Assembly (NCBI GenBank): GCA_947305345.1
Contig: CAMZDH010000019.1
Location: 1-8,077, forward strand
Direction: 5' to 3'
Length of the DNA: 8,077 nt
From: an uncultured Lachnospiraceae bacterium
Lineage (GTDB): Bacteria > Bacillota > Clostridia > Lachnospirales > Lachnospiraceae
Shown in pieces: positions 1 through 6,047 of this stretch (the first letter of the stretch is position 1; the number at the start of each line of letters is the position of its first letter). The notes under the pieces were generated by a model. It was not told the DNA's origin. It was given only the letters and a program-made list of their open reading frames with translations, and made no database searches. The translations under genes were made by a program, and so were the position numbers.

Positions 1-966
1 CGCGTAGATCTCTTCCATGCTGACCGCCAGCGAATTCGCCTCGGTCTTTTCGGTCACCGTGTTCTCGACGCCGATCGCCTCGCTCCACCATGCGCCGAAC
101 GACGGCTTGCCGTTCACCTGCACCTGCTTATCCGTATACTGGAACAGGAACAGCGCCTTCTTCTTATCTTCGATCTTCCCGACGCGCGCCCGGACGTCCG
201 CAAGGGCCTTTTCACCGTATTCCTTCACGGTCGCGTACTTGTCGTTGCCCGGGAAGATCTGATCGAACGTCTTGATCCACTGATTCAGGGTCTCAAGCGC
301 GTCGTAGCCCCACTTGCCCGCGGACATCGCGAACGCATTGAGCCCTGCGGCGCGGAGGTTCGTGCCAAGGTCCTTGTTGCCCGCATTGTAGAAAACGATG
401 TCGGGCTTCAGTTTCGCGACTTCCTCGACGTTCACGATGTTGTTCTGGATAAAGCCCGTGCTGGCCTTCAGGATGTCGGGGTAAAGCTCGCCGAGCAGGG
501 AGCTCTTTGCCGCGCTCATCGACGCCGGCGCGATGCCGACCAGCTTGTCCGCGCTGTCAAAGAAGACCGTCAGGATCGAGGGCAGCGGATAAATGTCGCA
601 GACCACGATCCGGTCGACCCGGTCCGGAATCAGCACATCGTTGCCGGCGTGATCCGTGACGAACTTGGGCTCGTCGGGCGTTCCGTCAGGATCCACGTCG
701 CCCGTTTCTTCTTCCGTCGTTTCGTCGTCGTATTCCGGAACCGTGCCATGTTCATCGGCGGACGTCGTCTCATCGGCAGGTGCTTCGCTCGTGTCGTCTT
801 CTGCCCCGGTCGTGTCGTTCTCCGGCGCGGTCGTCTTTTCCTCGGTCGTCTGTTCCGGGGCCTTTGTGGTCTCTTTGTCTGCAGATCCCTTGCAGGCCGT
901 AACGGCTGCCGCAATCAGGCAGAGCGCCAAAAATGCCGCAAAGATTTTTAACATTTTTTCCTTCAT
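1..966 (-). CDS. ABC transporter substrate-binding lipoprotein, iron-complex/cobalamin type (3' end cut by window edge)
   Basis: This is the extracytoplasmic receptor of the metal-chelate/cofactor importer encoded just upstream; 322 residues are visible and the C-terminus lies beyond position 1. A hydrophobic signal segment (about residues 8-24) ends in a lipobox V-T-A-C, so Cys25 should be lipidated and anchor the protein on the outer face of the membrane. Residues 26-100 form a low-complexity Thr/Glu/Asp/Ala/Pro tether. From residue 101 the sequence follows the periplasmic-binding fold of the FepB/BtuF type (PF01497-like): a V-T-D-x-A-G-N-D-V-x-I-P opening strand, then R-I-V-V, L-V-G-I, and later L-K-P-D-I-V-F. 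The start at 966 is set by GGAGGAGG at 984-977, ten bases upstream, and by an ATGA overlap with the ATPase stop. Family assignment is firm. The ligand (ferric siderophore, haem, corrinoid or another metal complex) cannot be read from the sequence. Confidence 0.9.
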   Translation of the reverse strand, partial: MKEKMLKIFAAFLALCLIAAAVTACKGSADKETTKAPEQTTEEKTTAPENDTTGAEDDTSEAPADETTSADEHGTVPEYDDETTEEETGDVDPDGTPDEPKFVTDHAGNDVLIPDRVDRIVVCDIYPLPSILTVFFDSADKLVGIAPASMSAAKSSLLGELYPDILKASTGFIQNNIVNVEEVAKLKPDIVFYNAGNKDLGTNLRAAGLNAFAMSAGKWGYDALETLNQWIKTFDQIFPGNDKYATVKEYGEKALADVRARVGKIEDKKKALFLFQYTDKQVQVNGKPSFGAWWSEAIGVENTVTEKTEANSLAVSMEEIYA

Positions 967-1835
967 TGGTTTGTTTCCTCCTCCAATGCGATTTTTATAG
1001 GAATCACGCTTTTTACAGCAGTGTTCTCCACAAGTTCATTTCGGATAACGACTTCAACCCCGAGAGATTTTTTGATATTTTCTTCCGTAATCAGCGTTTC
1101 CATCGTTCCGTAAAGCGTACTCGGCACCCCCGCCTTCCGTTCACGGTTCGTGAACAGGATCCCGCGGTCCGCCCGCCGGTACGCGTGTTCCGGATAATGC
1201 GTGTTGAAAATGCAGGACACGCCCCGTGTCTTCAGCCCCGAGATCGTGTCGAGGACCAGCAGTTGGTTCTTGAAATCAAGGCCGGACTCCGGCTCGTCAA
1301 GGATCAGAAGCTCAGGATCCTTGACGATCGCCGCCGCGATCCTGGTCAGCTGCAGCTCGCCGCCGCTCAGTTCGTTCACCGGCCGGTCCCGAAGACCGAG
1401 GATCCCAAGTTCTTCCATGGTTTGCTCCGCCTTCCCGATCTCCTGCTTTCCGGGCGATGAAAAGATGCCGAGCGACCCCGTCAGGCCGAGAAGCACCGTT
1501 TCGAGCGCCGTGTAGGAAAGCGTCATGCCCGGCTTCTGCGGCACGTAGGCAATCTTCGGAAACAGATCCCGGACGCGGTATTCCGTCAATGGTTTCCCGC
1601 CGATCCGGACTTCGCCTTGACGCGGCTTCAGGGTCCCGATCAGGCATTTTAACAGCGTCGTCTTCCCTGCGCCGTTCGGTCCGAGGATCGCTAAGACTTC
1701 GCCGGGGAGGACTTCAAAAGAAAGATCCTCGAAAAGCGGCGTACTGCCGAAGCCGAAGGTCAGATCCTTCGCCGTGAGGACCGGATCACGCTTTGCGGCA
1801 GGACGGAACTCTTTCACGGTTTTCTCTTTCGTCAC
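963..1835 (-). CDS. ABC transporter ATP-binding protein, FecE/BtuD-like
   Basis: Cytoplasmic ATPase subunit (290 aa with the chosen start) powering the FecCD-type permease. Motifs in order: Walker A GPNGAGKTT (residues 52-60), Q-loop Gln100 in Y-V-P-Q, signature LSGGE (156-160), Walker B L-L-I-L-D-E-P (176-182), D-loop S-G-L-D (184-187) and switch His213 in N-T-H. All catalytic residues are present, so it should be active. A C-terminal extension of about 70 residues follows the core and may contact the permease or act in regulation. I chose GTG at 1835 because it overlaps the permease stop as GTGA, a classic coupled start; an in-frame GTG at 1844 is the alternative. The frame stays open to 1985, but that part only mirrors the permease 3' end and shows no ABC homology. 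The gene ends in ATGA shared with the substrate-binding protein gene. Confidence 0.93.
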   Translation of the reverse strand: MTKEKTVKEFRPAAKRDPVLTAKDLTFGFGSTPLFEDLSFEVLPGEVLAILGPNGAGKTTLLKCLIGTLKPRQGEVRIGGKPLTEYRVRDLFPKIAYVPQKPGMTLSYTALETVLLGLTGSLGIFSSPGKQEIGKAEQTMEELGILGLRDRPVNELSGGELQLTRIAAAIVKDPELLILDEPESGLDFKNQLLVLDTISGLKTRGVSCIFNTHYPEHAYRRADRGILFTNRERKAGVPSTLYGTMETLITEENIKKSLGVEVVIRNELVENTAVKSVIPIKIALEEETNQ

Positions 1836-2854
1836 AGCTGCCACCCGCCTTTCTTCCGCATCAAGTAAATGAAGAACGGCGCGCCGACGATCGCGGTCAG
1901 TACCGATACCGGGATCTCCGCAGCGGTCATCGAGCGCGCGGCGGTATCGACGATCGACATAAAGCCCGCGCCGACCGAAAGACAAACCGGCAAAAGGATC
2001 CGGTGGTCATTCTTGAATTTCATGCGGCACATATGCGGGACGAGAAGCTCGATCCAGCCCACCTGACCGCATAACGCGATGCAGGAGGACGTGACAAGCG
2101 TTGCCGCGACAAGCGTCACGATGCGGAGGGTCTTTAAGTTCACACCGGCGCTCCGGGCCTCCTCTTCCGACATCGGCAGGAGGTTCAGCCGCCAGCGGAG
2201 CAGCATGAGCGTCACAACGCCGATCGTGATCGGAATGAGCCCGATCAGCAGCTTTTGATACGAGGGGGACGCGAACGACCCCATCAGGAAATACGTGATC
2301 GCGGGGAGCTCCGATTCCGAATCCGCCGTGAATTTGACGAGCGAAACGAGCGCGGAAAAGAGGGAGCCGATCATGATGCCCGAGAGCACGATCGAATTGA
2401 GATTCTTGTGGCGGCCGCTCCCGGCGAGCCAGGTGAGCGCGACCGCGACGATGCCCATGACGAAACTCATGCCCTGCGTGCCGATCGTGCCGAGCCCTAA
2501 AAGAATGCCGAGTGCAGCACCGAACGAAGCACCGCTTGCGACGCCGACCGTATCGGGCGTTGCGAGCGGGTTCGCGAACAGGCTCTGGAATGCGCAGCCC
2601 GCGGCCGAAAGCCCCGCGCCGACGACAAGCGCCGTCAGAAGCCGCGGCAGGCGGATGTTTAAGACCGTCGCGGAAGCCGTCGTCTTTTCGAGCGTTCCCG
2701 CAAAGAAATCTCGAAAGACGAGGAAGACGTCCTTTGGCGAGATCGGCAGCCGCCCGATCGCGAGACACACAAAAACGACCGCCACCGGAAAGAGACTCAG
2801 TCCGATGATCCAGCCAATGTGGATATGCGCTCGTTTTTGGGTTGTTTTCGACAT
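1832..2854 (-). CDS. FecCD/BtuC-family ABC transporter permease
   Basis: Integral membrane subunit (340 aa, the usual length for this family) of a type II importer for iron complexes, haem or corrinoids. Residues 1-12 are cytoplasmic, and a first membrane segment runs about 14-33. The family landmark N-I-R-L-P-R-L-L (66-73) is followed by G-A-G-L-S-A-A-G and N-P-L-A-T-P-D (95-101). The second family block includes G-W-I-E-L-L-V-P-H-M-C-R (266-277), D-H-R-I-L-L-P (283-289), D-T-A-A-R (303-307) and the C-terminal E-I-P-V-S-V-L-T-A-I-V-G-A-P-F-F segment (313-328). The usual family wording of the PH block is G-F-I-G-L-I-V-P-H, so W and E here are mild departures. AGGA at 2863-2860, five bases before ATG 2854, supports the start. 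The functional partner may be a homodimer, since only one permease gene is present. It sits 97 bases downstream of the TM1266-like gene and overlaps the ATPase gene. Confidence 0.93.
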   Translation of the reverse strand: MSKTTQKRAHIHIGWIIGLSLFPVAVVFVCLAIGRLPISPKDVFLVFRDFFAGTLEKTTASATVLNIRLPRLLTALVVGAGLSAAGCAFQSLFANPLATPDTVGVASGASFGAALGILLGLGTIGTQGMSFVMGIVAVALTWLAGSGRHKNLNSIVLSGIMIGSLFSALVSLVKFTADSESELPAITYFLMGSFASPSYQKLLIGLIPITIGVVTLMLLRWRLNLLPMSEEEARSAGVNLKTLRIVTLVAATLVTSSCIALCGQVGWIELLVPHMCRMKFKNDHRILLPVCLSVGAGFMSIVDTAARSMTAAEIPVSVLTAIVGAPFFIYLMRKKGGWQL

Positions 2855-2906
2855 TTTGTTCCTGCTTATGTGTATTCTTTCGTCTAAACTTCCGAATCGC
2901 CCGTAA

Positions 2907-2936
2907 AGACCGTTTTCCGGCGTTACAGGGCGGTCT
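2907..2936 (-). other. Intergenic hairpin between the TM1266-like gene and the permease gene
   Basis: Inverted repeat AGACCG/CGGTCT with an 18-nt loop, about 15 bases after the TM1266-like stop. Only three U residues follow the 3' arm on the minus strand, so it is a poor intrinsic terminator. I read it as a weak or partial terminator, or an mRNA-stabilising/processing hairpin inside an operon, which could lower transporter expression relative to the first gene. In the rest of the 97-base gap (2855-2951) I see only the permease ribosome binding site and no convincing promoter. Confidence 0.3.
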
Positions 2937-2951
2937 ATGGTTGACGTCTCA

Positions 2952-3206
2952 TCAATGGTTCGTGTAGGCCGTTTTCGCCGACACGCCCTTCAGCATACCG
3001 ATCTTTCCGGACAGCGCGCTGATCTCGGTCTGCGGCGCGTCCACCGCGACGCTGATGATGCTGACCTTCTTCTGCGGATAGGGAATGCCCATCCGCCCGA
3101 CGATCCACTGCCGGTATTCATGCAGGATCGCGTTCAGCCGCTCGATCGACTCCGCCTCTTCCACGATAATGCTGACCACTGCCACTCTGGTTTCCGCTGC
3201 TTCCAT
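2952..3206 (-). CDS. TM1266-type small ACT-like protein (putative [FeFe]-hydrogenase-system regulator family)
   Basis: An 84-aa protein that I recognise as the family of Thermotoga maritima TM1266, annotated as a putative regulator associated with iron-only hydrogenase systems and having a ferredoxin-like/ACT-like fold similar to the NikR C-terminal domain. Visible support: first beta strand R-V-A-V-V-S-I-I-V-E (7-16), a helix starting at A-E-S-I-E-R-L-N, central V-G-R-M-G-I-P-Y, a second strand V-S-I-I-S-V-A-V, and the family's hallmark ending A-L-S-G-K-I-G-x-L-x-G-V. There is no DNA-binding domain, so any regulation would be through ligand or metal binding and a partner. ATG 3206 is chosen because of GAAGAGG at 3220-3214, seven bases upstream. 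Frame extension toward 3353 would run through the leader and its terminator. It is the first gene behind a consensus promoter and structured leader, and lies ahead of a metal-chelate/cofactor importer rather than hydrogenase maturation genes. Its biochemical activity is not established to my knowledge. Confidence 0.82.
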   Translation of the reverse strand: MEAAETRVAVVSIIVEEAESIERLNAILHEYRQWIVGRMGIPYPQKKVSIISVAVDAPQTEISALSGKIGMLKGVSAKTAYTNH

Positions 3207-3355
3207 CTTATTTCCTCTTCCATCGCATAAAAAAACCGTGCCCTGCGGCACGGATCCGTCTTTGATCTCTTCGCGCCTTCCCGGTCTCCCGGTCAGCTCA
3301 CAAAGTATCCCGTGCCTTCCTGGTTCAGGTCTTCCTTCACCCTCAGGCTTCAAAC
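3207..3355 (-). ncRNA. Structured 5' leader, candidate riboswitch/transcription attenuator of unrecognised class
   Basis: About 149 nt lie between the predicted transcription start (near 3355) and the ATG of the TM1266-like gene. Elements in transcript order: a 5' domain closed by GCCT (3348-3345) with AGGC (3317-3314), containing a purine-rich stretch; GGCACGG (3316-3310); CTTTG (3305-3301) that can pair with CAAAG (3264-3260); a CCGG-GAGA-CCGG hairpin with a GNRA-type loop (3292-3281); then the terminator (3253-3229). GGCACGG at 3316-3310 is an exact copy of the terminator 3' arm and so can pair with its 5' arm CCGTGCC, enclosing the two inner stems. That antiterminator excludes the terminator, and the 5' domain competes for the GGC. 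The pairing is read directly from sequence; ligand control is inference. I could not match it to cobalamin, TPP, SAM, FMN, T-box, NiCo or Moco consensus elements as I remember them. A stand-alone small RNA ending at 3229 is the alternative. Confidence 0.55.
3229..3253 (-). terminator. Intrinsic terminator inside the leader (attenuator terminator)
   Basis: On the minus strand a perfect 7-bp GC-rich stem, CCGTGCC (3253-3247) and GGCACGG (3242-3236), with loop GCAG, is followed at once by seven T residues (3235-3229). It sits only 22 bases upstream of the start codon at 3206, within the same transcript as that gene, so it must be bypassed for the operon to be expressed. A copy of its 3' arm lies 57 bases upstream of the stem. 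Confidence 0.85.
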
Positions 3356-3361
3356 GGGGAT

Positions 3362-3390
3362 ATTATAACGCGGAGGCGGGGGGATGTCAA
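3362..3390 (-). promoter_or_regulatory. Perfect consensus sigma-70/sigma-A promoter
   Basis: On the minus strand TTGACA (3390-3385) and TATAAT (3367-3362) are separated by exactly 17 bases: both hexamers and the spacing match consensus in full. The start of transcription is expected near 3355. It begins 14 bases after the terminator of the dehydrogenase gene and drives the leader, TM1266-like gene and importer genes. A promoter this strong ahead of an attenuator suggests that output is set by termination rather than by initiation. Confidence 0.88.
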
Positions 3391-3403
3391 TCGGAATCAC
3401 GAT

Positions 3404-3434
3404 AAAAAGCGGCGCCCTTTGAACAGGACGCCGC
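3404..3434 (-). terminator. Intrinsic terminator of the etfB-etfA-dehydrogenase operon
   Basis: Minus-strand hairpin with a 9-bp stem, GCGGCGTCC (3434-3426) pairing with GGGCGCCGC (3417-3409) including one G-U pair, an 8-nt loop and five T residues (3408-3404). It lies about 28 bases after the dehydrogenase stop and separates this operon from the next promoter. Confidence 0.82.
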
Positions 3435-3461
3435 AAGTATCGCAGGAAAAACCCGCTTCTA

Positions 3462-4853
3462 TCAGATGATCTTCCCCGGATTCAGGATGCAATTCGGGTC
3501 GAAGGCCGCCTTAATGCGGCGCATCAGCGCGATCGTATCCTCGCCGTAGATCTCCGCCATGTAATCTTTCTTCGCGTAGCCGATGCCGTGCTCGCCGGAG
3601 ACCAGTCCTTCAAACTCCTTCGCCTTCGCGTACATCCGGTCAAAGATCTCTGAAAGCTTCCGTTTCCAGGTCTCCTCGTCGAGCGCGTCGCGGCAGATGT
3701 AGATGTGGAGATTGCCGTCGCCGGCATGGCCGAACGACGGGATCCGGATGTCAAACTCCTGCGCAAGCTCGTGCGTATAGATGATGAATTCCGCGATCCG
3801 GTTCCGCGGCACGACGACGTCGCATTCATCCATCTCGGTCGTCGAGCTCTTGATCGCCTCCAGAAACGCGGAACGGGCCGACCAGACCGAGGTCTTCCGC
3901 TCTTCCGTGTCGACGATGAAGACGTCCAGCGCGCCTTCCGCGAGGCAAAGATCGGACACCTTGTCCGCTTCGCGCTCAATGAACGCCTGCTCGTTACCGT
4001 CAATCGTTAAGAGCAGATATGCCGGCGCCTTCGTGTCCGGGAAGCGCTTGCCGAGATACGTCTCGCTGAACAGGATCGTCTCGGTCTCAAAGAATTCGAT
4101 CGCGACGAGCGACGCCTTGCAGCGGACGAGCTTCGGGACGGTCGCGATCGCCTGTTCCATCGACGGGAACGGGATCAGGAGCGACAGCGTGATCGCAGGC
4201 AGCGGCACGATCTTCATGATCGCTTCCGTGATGATCGCAAGCGTGCCTTCCGATCCGCATAAGAGGTCCTTGATCGAATAGCCGGTCGAATTCTTCACGA
4301 TCTTGCCGCCGGTCTTGATGATCTCGCCCGTCGGGAGTACCGCGGTAAGCCCGCGCACGTAATCGCGGGTCACGCCGTATTTGACGGCCCTCATGCCGCC
4401 CGCGTTCGTCGAAATGTTGCCGCCGACCGTCGCGGATTTTTCACCGGGATCCGGCGGATACATGTAATCGTGCCCTTCGCAGAACGCCGCGAGCTCCATG
4501 AGCAGCACGCCCGGCTGGATCGTGACCGTCAGATTCTCCTCGTCGAGTTCCAGAATGCGGTTCATTTTCGTCAGGTCGATCATGATGCCGCCGTAGATCG
4601 GCACGCCTGCGCCGACGAGGCCGGTGCCGCTGCCGCGCACGACGACCGGAATGCGCTCCGCATTCGCGTATTTCATGATCGCGGAGACTTCCTCGGTCGA
4701 CAATGCGGTCACGAGAACGTCCGGCATGTGCGATACGCCGCCCAGCTCGTCATGACTGTAATCTACGGGGATCTCTTCCCCCGAAAGCACCCGCTCCGGT
4801 GCCAAAATGTCCTTCAATGCGGCGATGTCCGCCGGCGTTACTGCCTTATACAT
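3462..4853 (-). CDS. lctD: FAD-linked lactate/2-hydroxyacid dehydrogenase (LctD/GlcD family), Etf-partnered
   Basis: A 463-aa flavoprotein expected to oxidise D-lactate (or glycolate or another 2-hydroxyacid) to the 2-oxoacid and pass electrons to the Etf encoded upstream. The N-terminal PCMH-type FAD domain shows [13 protein letters not shown] (residues 73-85), P-P-D-P (133-136) and T-V-G-G-N-I-x-T-N-A-G-G (142-153). The C-terminal FAD-oxidase domain carries the metal/substrate-site motif GHAGDGNLH (375-383) and S-G-E-H-G-I-G with His422. Length and motifs are normal and no key residue is missing. The start at ATG 4853 is fixed by AAGGAGG (4866-4860), six bases upstream, and overlaps the etfA stop by 8 bp. 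A longer open frame to 4967 is only etfA antiphase. Gene order matches lctBCD of Acetobacterium woodii, which favours lactate. Sequence alone does not exclude glycolate or other hydroxyacids, so the gene symbol rests on synteny. Confidence 0.87.
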   Translation of the reverse strand: MYKAVTPADIAALKDILAPERVLSGEEIPVDYSHDELGGVSHMPDVLVTALSTEEVSAIMKYANAERIPVVVRGSGTGLVGAGVPIYGGIMIDLTKMNRILELDEENLTVTIQPGVLLMELAAFCEGHDYMYPPDPGEKSATVGGNISTNAGGMRAVKYGVTRDYVRGLTAVLPTGEIIKTGGKIVKNSTGYSIKDLLCGSEGTLAIITEAIMKIVPLPAITLSLLIPFPSMEQAIATVPKLVRCKASLVAIEFFETETILFSETYLGKRFPDTKAPAYLLLTIDGNEQAFIEREADKVSDLCLAEGALDVFIVDTEERKTSVWSARSAFLEAIKSSTTEMDECDVVVPRNRIAEFIIYTHELAQEFDIRIPSFGHAGDGNLHIYICRDALDEETWKRKLSEIFDRMYAKAKEFEGLVSGEHGIGYAKKDYMAEIYGEDTIALMRRIKAAFDPNCILNPGKII

Positions 4854-6039
4854 GCCGTCCCTCCTTGATCTTTTCGATGAGCGCCGGCACGATCTCATAA
4901 AGATCGCCGACCAGTCCGAGATGCGCGATGTCAAAGACGCCCGCGTTCGGATCCTCATTGATCGCAACGATGAAATCGCTGCCCTTCATGCCCGCCGCAA
5001 ACTGGACGGAGCCGGAAATGCCGATCGCGATGATGAGCTTCGGTTTGACGGTCCGCCCCGAAAGGCCGATCTGCTTCTTCGGTCCGAGCCATCCCTTCTC
5101 GATCACCGGACGCGTGCAGGCAACCTGCGCGCCCAGAAGGTCCGCAAGTTCCTTCACCATCTCCATGTCGCTCTCTTTCTGGAGGCCGCGGCCGAAGGCG
5201 ACGATCGTCTCCGCCTCGGAGATGTCGATCTCCTGCGGCTTTTCACGGATCTCCAGCACTTCCGTGCCGCTCTTCAGCATCTCTTCCGTAACCGCCATCC
5301 GGACGATCTCGCCGGAGGTTTCCGCGTTCCGTTCCGGTGCGGAGAAGATCTTATAGCGGACCGTGCAGAACTGCGGACGCGTATTCGGCGTCACGATCTG
5401 CGCCATGATATTGCCGCCGAACGCGGGACGGATCTGAACGAGGTCCGTGTTTTCCTTCATTTTGAGGACCGTGCAGTCCGCGGTGAGTCCTGTGCCCGCC
5501 CGCGCCGCGACACGGGGCGCAAGCGACCGTCCGAGGTTCGTCGCGCCGACGAGGATGCTCGACGGCTTCACCTTCTCGATAAAGTCGTAGAACGCGGCCG
5601 TATAGGGCGAGATCGTGAAATGCGCGAGCGCCGGGTCGTCGTAGACGAAAACCTTGTCGACGCCGTAATGCAAAAGTTCCTCCGCGAGCGCGTCCTGAGC
5701 GCTTCCGATCAGGAACGCATAGACCGGATGATCGATGACCGCGGCCAGTTCCTTTGCCTTTCCGATGAGCTCGAGCGTCACCGGATGGATCTTTCCCCGC
5801 CGTTCCTCCGCGAACACCGCAATGCCTTTCCAGAGGCTCTTGTCGATCGCCTTGACGGTCTCTTCTTCCCAGGTCATGACGCCGGCGGGACCCTTCCGGA
5901 CGCACATCTTGCAGTTCTTGCATCCGCTGTTGATGCTGAGTTTTCCGTCGTTGTATTCGATCGCGCCGAACGGGCAGAGCGATACCAGTGCCTCAGCGCT
6001 TTCAGCCGTTACCAGTTCTTCATGAATCTTGATTCCCAT
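4846..6039 (-). CDS. etfA: Electron transfer flavoprotein alpha subunit with N-terminal [4Fe-4S] ferredoxin-like module
   Basis: A 397-aa Etf alpha subunit, longer than the usual 310-340 aa because of a ferredoxin-like module of about 60 residues. Cys22 (L-C-P-F-G-A-I), Cys40, Cys43 and Cys46 (C-K-N-C-K-M-C) can hold one [4Fe-4S] cluster, a plausible entry point for ferredoxin electrons. The Etf part has the conserved [16 protein letters not shown] block. It ends in the FAD domain with S-G-R-T (327-330), G-I-S-G-S-V-Q (340-346) and A-I-N-E-D-P-N-A (359-366). The residue after that Gln is Phe347, where canonical electron-transfer Etfs such as the human one have His. ATG 6039 is chosen for GAGGTG (6049-6044) just upstream; a GTG at 6051 overlapping the etfB stop is less likely because no good ribosome binding site precedes it. 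It sits between etfB (8-bp gap) and the dehydrogenase, as in A. woodii lctC. Confidence 0.93.
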   Translation of the reverse strand: MGIKIHEELVTAESAEALVSLCPFGAIEYNDGKLSINSGCKNCKMCVRKGPAGVMTWEEETVKAIDKSLWKGIAVFAEERRGKIHPVTLELIGKAKELAAVIDHPVYAFLIGSAQDALAEELLHYGVDKVFVYDDPALAHFTISPYTAAFYDFIEKVKPSSILVGATNLGRSLAPRVAARAGTGLTADCTVLKMKENTDLVQIRPAFGGNIMAQIVTPNTRPQFCTVRYKIFSAPERNAETSGEIVRMAVTEEMLKSGTEVLEIREKPQEIDISEAETIVAFGRGLQKESDMEMVKELADLLGAQVACTRPVIEKGWLGPKKQIGLSGRTVKPKLIIAIGISGSVQFAAGMKGSDFIVAINEDPNAGVFDIAHLGLVGDLYEIVPALIEKIKEGRHV

Positions 6040-6047
6040 GGCACACC

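Noticed and set aside
1836..1985. An upstream extension of the ABC ATPase gene to 1985
   Set aside because: The added residues are antiphase to the conserved permease C-terminus and are Arg/Asp-rich; ABC ATPases of this family start near the GTG at 1835.
2855..2951. A cobalamin riboswitch or separate promoter directly before the permease gene
   Set aside because: The 97-base gap is too short for a cobalamin riboswitch, contains no B12-box-like element, and I found no convincing -35/-10 pair.
3207..3353. An in-frame upstream extension of the TM1266-like gene through the leader, from a TTG at 3353
   Set aside because: It would start at the predicted transcription start without a ribosome binding site, translate through the terminator hairpin, and add residues with no counterpart in the family. 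ATG 3206 has a good GAAGAGG at the right spacing.
3229..3355. Signal-recognition-particle RNA or a known riboswitch (cobalamin, TPP, T-box, fluoride, NiCo)
   Set aside because: GGAAGG and U-G-A-A-C-C fragments occur, but the SRP apical-loop consensus, B12 box, T-box specifier/ACCGCG region and TPP core are not present in order. Left as an unrecognised leader; an Rfam search would decide.
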